A stretch of 64,000 bases of DNA from Rhyzopertha dominica (lineage: Eukaryota > Arthropoda > Insecta > Coleoptera > Bostrichidae), in NCBI GenBank assembly GCA_025024175.1, contig QCXZ01000041.1, positions 26,841,786 through 26,905,785 of the forward strand, written 5' to 3'. The first letter of the stretch is position 1; each line of letters begins with the position of its first letter. Below are positions 48,993 to 59,295 of this stretch, one piece after another. The notes under the pieces were generated by a model. That model saw only the letters and a program-made list of their open reading frames with translations. It made no database searches and was not told the DNA's origin. The position numbers and the translations under genes are program-made.

Positions 48993-49935
48993 TTAATCTG
49001 GTAAGACCTTAACAGGAGGTGTAAAAACCTTGAGATTATGAACGTTATAACGGCCTAGTGTTCTACCTTGTTCATCACCTATCTCGTAGGCATTAGGACC
49101 AACAACCTTTTGAACCAGAAAAGGTCCCTCATATAGCACAAAAAACTTTTTGATTATTGCCTCCTCGGCAGATGATTGATGATGAGATTTTACCCAGATT
49201 CGTTCACCGACGGCCAACTTCACTCCGCGGTGCTTTTTCGCGTGTCGCAACTTGCGCTTCTCGGCCTTACTTAATAAACGTTCGTAGGCAAGCGTGATGA
49301 TTTTATCATGCCCTAACATCGGACTACCTTCGACGTTAAATAAATTTGCCAACTCGTTAGTTGTTCTTTTGCCAAAATGAACTTCTAAGGGAGTAAAACC
49401 TGTTCCGTCATGGAAGATATTATTGAGCCACATTTCAACCCGTTTTGCCTGAATCGCCCATCTGGTATGCTTGTCATGACACAAGTATCGAAAGATTCTT
49501 ACAATTTCCCGGTTAACCCTCTCCGTGGGGTTGCCTTGCGGATAGTAGTAAGTTGTACGGCTAACTCTTACTCCTTCAACCTGTAGTAACTGCTCCCATT
49601 TGTTCAAAAATTGAGAACCATTGTCAGTTAAGATAACTTTTGGCTTTCCCACGCGAGCGAAATAATCAGTTTTTAATTTAGAAAATATAACATTGGAAGT
49701 AGCACGCTTCAGCGGATATACCGACACTAACTTCGAAAAAGCGTCTATAATGACGAAAAGCTGGGTAGCTCCGGCACGCGACCTAGGCAATGGACCTATT
49801 AAATCGGCGCACGCGAGTTCGTTTGGTTTTTCAGGGACAATGGTATTCATTTCACCCTTTAAGCATGGCGAAATTTTTGTTCGTTGGCATATCTCGCACC
49901 CAGCGATCAGCGACCTAACATGTTTACGCATTTTC
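48993..49935 (-). pseudogene. Gypsy C integrase, copy 2 (5 prime truncated)
   Basis: This is the same integrase as 41602-42520, with only a few substitutions and 10 extra codons (near 49098-49128). All three catalytic motifs are kept (CADLIGPLP, LTDNGSQF, TERVNRE). The zinc-binding domain is cut: homology begins at KMRKHVRSLIAGCEIC, at about 49935. Upstream of that, sequence from a different Gypsy family is fused in the same frame. Confidence 0.8.
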
Positions 49936-52283
49936 GTTTTCGTTTTCATTGTGAATCCTATGAGAATTTTCACTATGATTTTGTTTATTGACCATTTCTT
50001 CTATTGACGCTATGGGGTCTTTATGTGAGGGTGTTGTGTTGTTCAATATTTTAAGCATTTCATTCATATCTGATTCGGAAAAGTATTCTGATAATTCTTC
50101 ATCTGTAATTTCAGGCGATTCTTCAATGTTCGCGATGATGGATTCCAGTTCTTCTTCCTGACTGATTATTTCTATGCGGGATAGTGCGTCAGCTACCTTG
50201 TTTTCGTTTCCTTTTTTATAAACCACCTCAAAATCATATTCTTCAAGTTTTAGTCGTCACCTTACAAGGCGTGAGTTAGGTTCCTTTAATTTTGACAACC
50301 ACACTAAATGATTGTGATCAGCCTTGACAGTGACCGTCTTCCGAATATATAGGCACGAAAGTGTTTACAGTTTTCAATTATGCTTAGTAATTCCTTCTCT
50401 ATTGTAGAATAATTTTTTTCTACACTATTTAAGGTACGAGAATAGAATGCGATAGGTTTACCTGATTGTGACAGAACACCACCCAGGGCAAAGTTACTCG
50501 CATCAGTAGTAATAGAGAATGGCTTCGAGAAGTCTGGATATTGTAAGATAGGGGCATTGCTTAATAAATCTTTACATTTTTGAAAAGCTAACAGATAATC
50601 AGAGTTAGTGATGTCAGTTTTAGAATTTTTCTTTAAATACCGAGTCATGGGGTGTACAATTTTTGCGAAGTTTGATATGAAGCGTCTATAATAACCAATT
50701 AATCCTATAAAAGATTATATTTCTTTTACAGTTTTAGGTAGAGGAAATTTTTTGATTGCTTCTAATTTTGAAGGGTTAGGTCNTATGCCTTTATCTGTAA
50801 TAATATGCCCTAGGAAAGCTACTGTTTTGCACGCAAATTCAGATTTGTCTAATTGAATTTTTAGATTGAACTGTCTCATTTTATTGAAAATTGCTTGAAT
50901 ATGTTCCTGGAGTGATTTTCTAAAAATGACGATGTCGTCCATATAGACAAAACAAAATTTAAGTAAGTTGAGCATATTTCGTCGTTTAAATGTCTTGTTA
51001 GAATATTTTCGTGCATTTCTTTTGAGCTAATTGTAAAATTTTGAGAGTTTTGGTCATATAATAATTTATTTGCTCTGGCTGAATGACTTCCTCAATTTCT
51101 AGAGTTGGTGTTTCTATTTCGACGTCAAATGGGTTTAAATTTAAAACTGGAATAACCGCTGTATGATTTATATTATCGACTAAAATATCTGGGACATAAA
51201 CATTTGTAATTGCCTTTTTATTATCAATCCCTGTTGCAGATTATTTGCAATATTAATTTGAATGTGATTTTCTGATCGTTGTGGTAACTTAATATTGTTG
51301 CAATTAACTGAATTATTGAATTTGATTTTTCTATTGTTTTTAATTATTAAGTCATTAGGATAATCTATTAATGCATTGTTTGCCATTAAGATATCATAAT
51401 CTAATATACCGTCAAGATGACAATTAATTCTAAAAGAATCTACAACATGAATTTTGTGTGATTTTAATGACCTGCATCGAAAGTTCAAGATTTGCCGTAC
51501 CTATGCTGTTAATTGGAGAATTTGTATTTATGCCATAAATATACACGATGTCTTGTTTATTTAGAGGCGTTTGATGTGGAATTAAAGAAGTATGCTAGAT
51601 TAGAGAAGTTATTGCCCCAGTGTAGATTAGAAAAGTTACATTTTGGTTTGGAGAATTTTTTAAATTGAACGTTTTTAAGTTTGTGACCATCGGATCATTG
51701 AACTGATTATTGTTGCTTACGATGTGCTGGGGAATGCATCTGTTATCTGTTGGTCTACGTGTGGGACATTCGTCACAGGCGACGTTTGCAAGTTTAAATT
51801 GTTGACGCGAGGATTATATGAATTGGTTGTTTGTGTTCGTTTCTGCGTTGACGTTTTCTACACTCACTTAACTGATTAAATGACCAGGTGTTTTGCCAGT
51901 AATTGCAGAACTTAGTGTTTTGAGAAGTATTGCGAATAATGTTATTGACTGTGATAACCTGTATATTGTCGACAATTATTATTACTAGATCTGCAATTTT
52001 TGGTATTATGATTATTAGTTTTACAAATTTTACAATACATTTGAGGATTTTAGTTTTAGTATAATTAATGATTTTTTTTTCTTGTAGACCTATTGAATAA
52101 GCATCGTTTAATGAATTAAGATCGCGAGCACGCAACATTTGTGAAATTTCTGGCTTACAATGAATGATAAACCTTCTTAGAGCAGTTTGCTGAATTGAAC
52201 GTTTAATACCAGGAAGTTCTTCGACTCGATAAGTAGATTCAATTTCGGCTTTTAAACTTCGTTCCAGTGACGATACATGTTTT
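49936..52283 (-). mobile_element. Gypsy D fragment (gag, protease, RT, RNase H), broken
   Basis: Minus-strand order from 52283: gag end with a CKICKTNNHNTKNC knuckle in a shifted frame (about 52000-52030); protease region (51180-51640, LDGILDYDILMANNALIDY); RT limited to the FVYMDDIVIF box and beyond (50715-50975), the fingers and palm being deleted; RNase H (50304-50648, [16 protein letters not shown]); and the KGNENKVADALSRI tail (50226). It then passes into Gypsy C integrase at about 49935. Many stops; one N at 50783. It is a 17.6/297-like family by RNase H and tether motifs, which is tentative. Confidence 0.75.
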
Positions 52284-52559
52284 TGGTGGGTGGAGGATTA
52301 AAGGAGCGGACGCGGATTGACGGATATAAACTTGCAATAGCACTATCACCTTAAAACGGAGCGGAGCTTGCGATCACTATTTTGCGTCCGTATATTTAGC
52401 CACGAACTCATATTCTGCCGTGTTCAGTGTCATTGCTATCTACTTTCTTCTTTTCGATGCAAGAAAAATGAAATGAAATCAAGAAACAAACAAAAAATAT
52501 GAAATCGCGCCAGGTTTAGTGGCGCGAACACAAAGGTAAATTAACAGACATTTTTCAAA
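52284..52559. other. Noncoding junction region, probably LTR remains
   Basis: No protein resemblance. The stretch lies between Gypsy D gag and the BEL relic and may be part of an LTR or leader of either. Nothing more specific can be supported. Confidence 0.3.
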
Positions 52560-53416
52560 CAAAACAAGTTATTCATTCTTCTCTTTCGGGTAACAAATAA
52601 ACACGTTTGACGCTTCGCTTGTAAACGCCGCTGCTGGCTTTCACAGTCACTACCCGCACTACACCATCACTACCTGGGTGCACTGCAATCACCCTAGCCA
52701 GGTGCCACTTCAGGGGTGGTGTGTTGTCCTCTTCCAGGATGGCCAACGCTCCGACCTCGATGTTCTGGAGACGAGAAGTCCACTTAGACTGCGCTTGGAG
52801 TTGATGTCCATCTGACCCAGAAGTGCTGACGAATTTATTGTAGATGTTGCCACCTGGTCAGCCGATTGGATGGAGTCCCTATATAGTTTCATTCTGGTGA
52901 AGGAGTTCATGTACTTGGGTCATTGGGGTCTGTTGATAGCTGGGTAAGTGGTTTAGAATTTAAAGCATGCTTCGATTTCCACTAATAACGTGGAGCATTC
53001 TTCAAAGCTAAAGGTTTGATTGTTAGTAACCTTGTAAAGTGCCCGTTTCATTGATCGAACTGCTGCCTCCCAAATTCCTCCAAAGTGAGGTGATTTCTTA
53101 GGTATGAAGTGCCACTTTATTTTTCTTTGCGCCAAAGCGGAAGCAACGTTTTCATGATTTAGTTAAAGCGATTTGTAGATATCTTGTAACTCTTGTTAGC
53201 TCCTGAGAAATTGGTTGCATTGTCTGAGTATATCTCTTCGCAGGTCTCTTTTCTTGATATGAATCTTCGCAAAGCTGCTAAAATGCTTCTGTGGAAAGAG
53301 CACTAACCAGTTCTAAGTGAACTGCCTTGGACGACTTTTATACATAGACTGCAACATAAGCCTTTGTATTTACCTCCTGTTTTCTACCTCTTCTTCGACT
53401 TTCTTTTACTTCTATA
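52560..53416 (-). pseudogene. BEL relic integrase, C-terminal half
   Basis: On the minus strand broken frames give a strand segment after the first catalytic motif (about 53330-53400), an EIYSDNATNFSGAN motif with the second Asp retained (about 53215-53250), KIKWHFIPKKSPHFGGIWEAAVRSM with Glu (53080-53130), and the C-terminal domain PPLKWHLARVIAVHPGSDG (about 52640-52710), ending YLLPEREE at about 52580. It continues the BEL relic at 59296-61510 across two insertions. Confidence 0.75.
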
Positions 53417-54290
53417 TGTTAGGACCCTTTAATAAAGACCCCGATAATTTTCCTAATCTAGTTACTATATGCTGCACTTATTATCGCACTTCACTAATAT
53501 TAATTTTGGTAAAAGACAGCAAAGACAACACTCGCAGTTTATCGCTGATTCCTCAAGGCAGCAAGGACAACAATCAGTTTACAGTTAGTTGATTCTTCAG
53601 TGGGGGCCTGTCAGTCTACTCCAGGGGTCAAGATTTGTCGCCGAGAAACTATCAAAATTATTTTGAGTACCTAGCACACGTTCACTAACAACAGTATGTC
53701 AACATCTACATACGCTGTTTGAATATTCTATTACTTATACTCACGAAAGGAATAGGCATCCATAACTACTAGGAAGCTCAATAAAACTCGACTACCAACA
53801 ATAGCTTAGTATCGCTACTTCCTTATGGTTTAATAATCGAACGGACTGTTGCGCAGAACACATACAGTCGACTACATCTGCAGGCAATATGGCCAACTAC
53901 ACCAATGTAGCATCTGACTCAACAGTCTGCACCGAAGTGCTAGGTAGCCTCCCTATCTAATCCTTTATAGAACTGACTGTTGTGCAGAACACACACAGCC
54001 GACTACCTCTGCAGGCAATATGGCTAACTACACCAATGTAGCATCTGACTCAACAGTCTGCACCGAAGTGCTAGGTAGCCTCCCTATCTAATATCTCTTA
54101 ATTTATATTTTTACTCTTGAGCTCATTACTGTCAACACATCAATGTTCTAATCATTTACACAGATTGTAGCAAGAAGCAAAGCAGAACTAAGCATGCATA
54201 GGTACTCAGTGATAACTCACCTGATAAACAAAATTACCCCTTATTCTTTAATATTTTATAACAAATTAAATTATAACAACACTTATATAT
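53417..54290 (+). mobile_element. Candidate solo LTR inserted in BEL relic
   Basis: The block separates two adjacent halves of one BEL integrase and contains no coding resemblance. It begins TGTTAGGACCC, a common BEL LTR start, and an AACAACA end occurs near 54282. A matching target duplication was not found, so boundaries and identity are uncertain. The internal 131-bp tandem repeat would fit an LTR. Confidence 0.35.
53845..54093. repeat. 131-bp tandem duplication
   Basis: The unit beginning ACTGTTG(C/T)GCAGAACACA at 53845 is repeated at 53976, with a handful of substitutions over about 118 bp. Both contain CAATATGGC(C/T)AACTACACCAATG and end in CCTCCCTATCTAAT. Confidence 0.9.
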
Positions 54291-54364
54291 ATATGTCTAG
54301 TTTTTTTTTTAAATTATATCGTCACCTTAATGCAGCCACACTCGCAGTCGTCGGCAACTTCAAC

Positions 54365-54548
54365 TGTGGTGTTTGCACACCCAATAAAACACGGCAGGTT
54401 TCCCAAATATTTTAATGATTCCCTACACCTGCTTGCTTACAATAATTACTAGCTTTTCCGAGCAGCTTACAAGATTATCGCACCGTTAATATGCCGGCCA
54501 CACGACATTCATTATATGTTGTGCGCCCTGTGCTTAAGGCACACTACA
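54365..54548 (-). repeat. Gypsy E 3 prime LTR
   Basis: Minus-strand TGTAGTGTGCCTTAAGCAC start and CAAACACCACA end. It matches 59102-59295. Preceded by target duplication TCAAC. Confidence 0.9.
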
Positions 54549-54596
54549 TACTCCCGCCTTTAATTTCAGGAAATTCAATTTATTTTTTTTAATTTT

Positions 54597-55720
54597 TTAA
54601 CGAAAAGATGCCTCATAACGCACAGGGGGGCCACACACACGTTTAGGTCGGCCCATTAAACAAGAAGCGGGCTCTTTAACATTAGAAATCCTAGAATTAT
54701 CCTGGCTCACATCATTTGCATTAGAAATGAACATTTCACAATAATCAGATTTTGAGTAATAATCATCACTGTTTATATTTGTCGCACTTTGGTTTGTATT
54801 TATGTCCATGCGGGAATCTGTGCCATTTTGTGAAAATCGTCTAATTTGATTTACGTGCCTCTTCCAGGTTAATTCCGTACCGAACACTTGTATAATGTAC
54901 GTTCGCGGCCCTACTCTACGCAACACCGTCCCCTTACACCACTCTGGTTTACTCGGATTCCGGTAGTCTTTACAAAATACTGTCTCTCCCACTTGGAACT
55001 TCACGTTTGCTCTTCTTCCACTTCCCCATTTCTTCTGTCTGGCTTGACAATTTCTTACGTTTTCCTTTACTTTTTCGACAATTTCGAGAGAGTCTGTCTT
55101 TTGTAAGGGATTAAAAATGTCAAATCTTGTTCGTGGTCTTCTACCTAGTAATAATTTCGCTGGAGTTTCTCCGGTCGAACAATGTATGGTGTTGCGGTAA
55201 TCAAATAAGTATAAATTTATTGCCTTCAGCGGTTGTTTGTTGCCATCCTTCAGCAGCACTTTTTTATCGTCTGTACGGCATTTTCCGCAGCTCCATTCGT
55301 AGCTGGGTGAAATGGAGCACCCCTTTTGTGCTTTGTATGGTAAGAATCCAAGAATTGTTTAAATTCACTCGAAGTAAATGTTAGAGCATTGTCGGACACC
55401 AATATTTTAGGTAAGCCCCACCTTGAAAATATTTCCAAGAGCTTTTCAATGGTTATCTGTGCTGTCATTCCTTTTACAGGTACCACCTCTATCCACTTGG
55501 AGAAAGCATCTATAATCAACAGGTAAGTTGTGTTAAATATAGGTCCAAAGAAATCAACATGAATATGTTCCCACGGTCCATTTGGATAGTCCTACGGAAT
55601 CAAAGTAGTCTTTTCTGGATCGTCTTGAAATTTAGCACATATTTCACATCTTTTGCACATCTCTTCTATCTCCTTGTTGATGTTTGGCCACCAAATGAAA
55701 GATCTCGCTAAAGATTTTGT
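54597..55720 (-). CDS. Gypsy E integrase
   Basis: Two open stretches (55250-55519, 54597-55259) plus flanking sequence to 55720 encode the zinc-binding end (CKRCEICAKF, about 55640), and the core with Asp in HVDFFGPIF (about 55560), Asp in VSDNALTF (about 55400) and Glu in GAAENAVQTIKK (about 55280). The C-terminal domain carries FQVGETVFCKDYRNP and ends at 54597. There is one stop near 55592 and a one-base shift at about 55258. It is otherwise well preserved. Confidence 0.85.
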
Positions 55721-57237
55721 TTTTACTATCCCATATGAGATTTGTGCAATTCTACAAGCAATCGGTTTTGCAAATTTTGTGGTACAACAACTTTAAACCC
55801 CCACATAACTATATCTTCTTCACAATATAGTTCATCCTTTTTGTTGAGATATGGTTTAATTTCACCTGCACAATTTGTTGGCCATCCATTTTCAATGAAC
55901 TCCAAAACTGAAGATAAGATTGGATCATTCCGAGTTTCATTCTGTAACAACGAAATATCTAAAGGTAAGTTACCATTAGCCCCATAATTTAGGTAAGTAT
56001 ATTCAGCAGTATTATTTACACCCAATCTGCTATCATTCGTCAATGGTAACCTTGATAAAGAATCCGAAACATTCATTTCTGATTTGACATATTCAATATC
56101 ATAAACATATCCAGCTAACAGCCATGCATAGCGTTGTAATCGATTAGCCGCCATCAATGGGATGCCTCTTTTATTCCCAAAAATTGCCATTAGCGGCTTA
56201 CTATCAGTTACTAAGGTAAAAGTTCGTCCAAATATGTATTGCTGAAATTTGGTAACACCAAAAACTAAAGATAGTGCTTCCTTTTCTATTTGTCCGTATT
56301 TTTCTTCATTGGCGATCAGCCTCCGCGAAGCAAAAGCAATGGGACGTTCCATTCCATTTAAATAAACTTGTGATAGTACTGCTCCCAACCCGTACTGCGA
56401 AGCATCACAGGTAAGTTTCAATTTTAATTTAGGATTATAATGTACTAACACATCAGCTGAAGCAATGATTTCCTTTAAACGTTGGAATGATGCCTGACAT
56501 GAATCAGACCAACTAAATACTGCATCTTCCTTTAAAATATTATAGAGAGGATGCGCCAGCGTTGCCATATTAGGTATGAACTTCCTATAATAATTAACAA
56601 GCCCCAAGAATGATTTGAGCTGATTTTTATTCACTGGCTGTGGTGCCTCAATAGTAGCCTTTACTTTGCCAGGGCACTTGTGAATGCCTTCTTTATCCAG
56701 CACGTAACCCAAATAACTAAATGAACTTTTGAAAAATTCACATTTTTCTTGTTTAACTTTAAGACCACATTCTTTCAACGCCTTTAATACTTTTTCTAAG
56801 CGCTCCATGTGCTCATGCATACTTTTTCCCGTTACTAAAATATCGTCTAGGAAACAGATAACTCCGGGAATGCCTTGCAATACTCGCTCAATTATACGCT
56901 GAAATGCGACTGGTCCTGACGCAATTCCAAACGCCAAACGGTTATAAACAAATAAACCCTTATGGGTGCTTATCGTGGCCAGCAATTTGCAATCATCCTC
57001 TAACAGTACTTGCTGATAAGCGAATGATAAATCAATCTTGCTAAATTGCTGCCCTCCCTGTAGTTTAACTAATAAATCTTCAATCCTTGGTATTGGATAC
57101 CTATCCATTTCAATTACCGGATTCAACGTGATTTTATAATCGCCACAAAGTCTAACTTCTCCGTTGGGTTTTAATATGGGAACTACCGGTGTACCCCATT
57201 CGCTAAAGTCCACGGGAGTCAACACTTTACCGGCCAC
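55721..57237 (-). CDS. Gypsy E reverse transcriptase and RNase H
   Basis: A 503-codon open frame. RT: WGTPVVPILKPNGEVRLCGDY, SKIDLSFAYQQ, ICFLDDILVTG (catalytic DD) and LGLVNYYRKFIPN. RNase H: LTCDASQYGLGAVLSQ, EKEALSLVFGV, and VTDSKPL. A tether follows, with NVSDSLSRLP, and the frame enters the integrase zinc region (ELHKSHMG). A stop just upstream (57237-57255) separates it from the protease part. Family resembles K02A2.6-type Gypsy. Confidence 0.9.
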
Positions 57238-57255
57238 TAACCGATCTATTTCGCG

Positions 57256-57720
57256 TTAGACTTTGTCTTTTAACGCGAACGGTAGAGTTCGCGGTTTAAA
57301 AAACTTTGGCACAGTATTCTCTTTAATTTTAATCTGAATTTTGCCCTTCGTAAATGTTCCGTGACCGTTCATAAACACTTCTTTATACTTATTGCACAAC
57401 TTGGCAACTATACTATCAGAATTTATACACATATGCTTCATTTCGCTTATAGTTAACCCAAATTTTAACATAAAATCTCGGCCCACCCTCAATTACAAAA
57501 AATTTCAATGAGAATTTCTTATCATTGTAACACACATTTATAATAGCATAACCTAATGGTACTATGCATGATCCGGCATAACTTACTAAATTTATATCCG
57601 GCTGACAAAGTGGTATATGCGAAAACATTCTTAGAAACAAGTCATTTGAAATCGCAGATACTGCTGATCCCGTATCCAGTTCCATCCGCATATTTACTTC
57701 ATTTAATTTAACATTACTGG
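57256..57720 (-). CDS. Gypsy E aspartic protease
   Basis: The MELDTGSAVSAISNDLF active-site region (DTGS) lies at about 57640-57690, followed by a CQPDINLVSYAG strand. A frame change near 57480 leads to LKFGLTISEMKHMCI and the linker to RT. The second signature Gly-rich motif is shifted. Confidence 0.75.
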
Positions 57721-57805
57721 AGAATCGTTACGAATTCGAATATTGAATACTGGCAACGGATCATCATTTTCTGGAGAAGTTTCTAAATAATGAGATTTAT
57801 TTCGT

Positions 57806-58077
57806 AAGATAATATTTTGTCGGATAGATCGCTGTCTCTTGAAAACACTGACAAAAAATTAATAGTCTGACGTTTCAATTACACCTGTAATCTTTGTCAA
57901 AGACGAAGAACCTCAAAATTTGCCTGACACAAGTTCAAACAAAATTTTGAAAGTGTCAGGCAAATTTTGAGGTTCTTCGTCTTTGACAAAGATTACAGGT
58001 GTAATTGAATCGTCAGACTATTAATTTTTTGTCAGTGTTTTCAAGAGACAGCGATCTATCCGACAAAATATTATCTT
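57806..58077. mobile_element. 272-bp near-perfect fold-back element (MITE-like)
   Basis: The two 125-nt arms (57806-57930 and 57953-58077) are reverse complements with a single mismatch, around a 22-nt loop. The element splits the Gypsy E polyprotein between gag zinc knuckles and protease, so it inserted after Gypsy E did or travelled with it. No target duplication is evident beyond the palindrome itself. A transcript through it would form a 125-bp hairpin. Confidence 0.9.
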
Positions 58078-59042
58078 ATTATATTATGGAGGCTGAAAGC
58101 ATTCACCCTCGTATGAGATTTATTTCGGTTTTTATCAATATTATTTCGATTTCTAACTCTGCATATTTTTGATAAATGACCTTTTCTATGACATAAATTA
58201 CAAGTATATGTACGATACCGACAATTTGCCTCGACGTGATTCGGATATCCACACACGGAACAGCTTCCAGTCTGGTTCCCAGTGCTTCCATGGCCCTGCG
58301 CTTGATGCCTCCAGTTATCTGCATTCGTCCTTCCTCTGGCTGCTTGCACCTGTCGAAAATTCCGTGATGGTCCTGCTGGTCCCTGGCGCTACTGCTGCTG
58401 CCCTCTTGCACTTATTCTGTAAACCTCCGGTTCAGTTTTCACCAGAAGCCTTGGTTCTTCTTTCATATCGTAGTAGTTTTTACTCGTTTCAACGTTTTTT
58501 GCTATCTCCACTGCTTGTTCGAACGTTAATGTTGCACTGGATTCTTGTAAAATTTTGTCTAAAGCCCAGCATTTTCTCATTCCGAACACAAATTTATCCC
58601 GCAACATGTTTAACACATTTTCTCCGAACTCGCAATCTGCTGCTAAGTGTTTCACTCGTGCTGCCCAAACTGTCATTTGTTCATTTTCGTCTTGTGAAGC
58701 TTCATAAAATAGTTTTCGCTCACCCCACACACTTTTTTTCGCGCAATAGTATCCATCTAGCGCCTCCACAATTTTTTTATATTCCACATTTTCCGGCTCC
58801 AACGGAACTGTTAAATCGCGAAGAACTTTATACGCGTTCTCGTGTAAATTGTTCAACAGAAACGCACGTTTAAAATTGTCTACATCCACTTTATTTATGA
58901 CGAAAAACTGATTCAACTGCTTCTTGTAAATGTTCCAATTGTTTATATCCGGATTAAATTCTCGAATCATTCCCATGTAGGGTGATATTGGCGCGATATC
59001 AATTCTTTCCTGTCCTTGCAACGGCATTTTCACCACGTGCAC
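58078..59042 (-). CDS. Gypsy E gag
   Basis: From an ATG at 59042 a 217-codon frame encodes the capsid region (FVINKVDVDNFKRAFLLNN, YKVLRDLTVPLEPENVEY, LRDKFVFGMRKCWALDKIL). A phase change near 58390 leads to two zinc knuckles (CSVCGYPNHVEANC, CNLCHRKGHLSKIC; 58160-58270). The C-terminus is cut by the fold-back element at 58077. Confidence 0.85.
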
Positions 59043-59101
59043 AACAATTCGTTTTCACAATTACCGCGGGTCTGCCAAAATCCTCGATTCCTCGTCGCCA
59101 C

Positions 59102-59295
59102 TGTGGTGTTTGCACACCCAATAAAACACGGCAGGTTTCCCAAATATTTTAATGATTCTCTACACCTGCTTGCTTACAATAATTACTAGCCTTTCCGAGC
59201 AGCTTACAAGATTATCGCACCGTTAATATGCCGGGCACACATGACATTCATTATATGTTGTGCGCATGTGTGCCCTGTGCTTAAGGCACACTACA
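59102..59295 (-). repeat. Gypsy E 5 prime LTR
   Basis: Matches 54365-54548 with an additional ATGTGTGC-like insertion near 59265. Followed by TCAAC. Confidence 0.9.

Larger units (their letters stand above)
54365..59295 (-). mobile_element. Gypsy E, complete with LTRs and 5-bp TSD
   Basis: LTRs of 184 bp (54365-54548) and 194 bp (59102-59295) start TGTAGTGTGCC and end CAAACACCACA on the minus strand, differing by few substitutions and one small insertion. The 5-bp target duplication TCAAC lies at 54360-54364 and 59296-59300. Inside are gag, protease, RT, RNase H and integrase in normal order, with no env. High LTR identity makes it one of the youngest insertions in the window. A few stops and a fold-back insertion interrupt the polyprotein. 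Confidence 0.95.
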
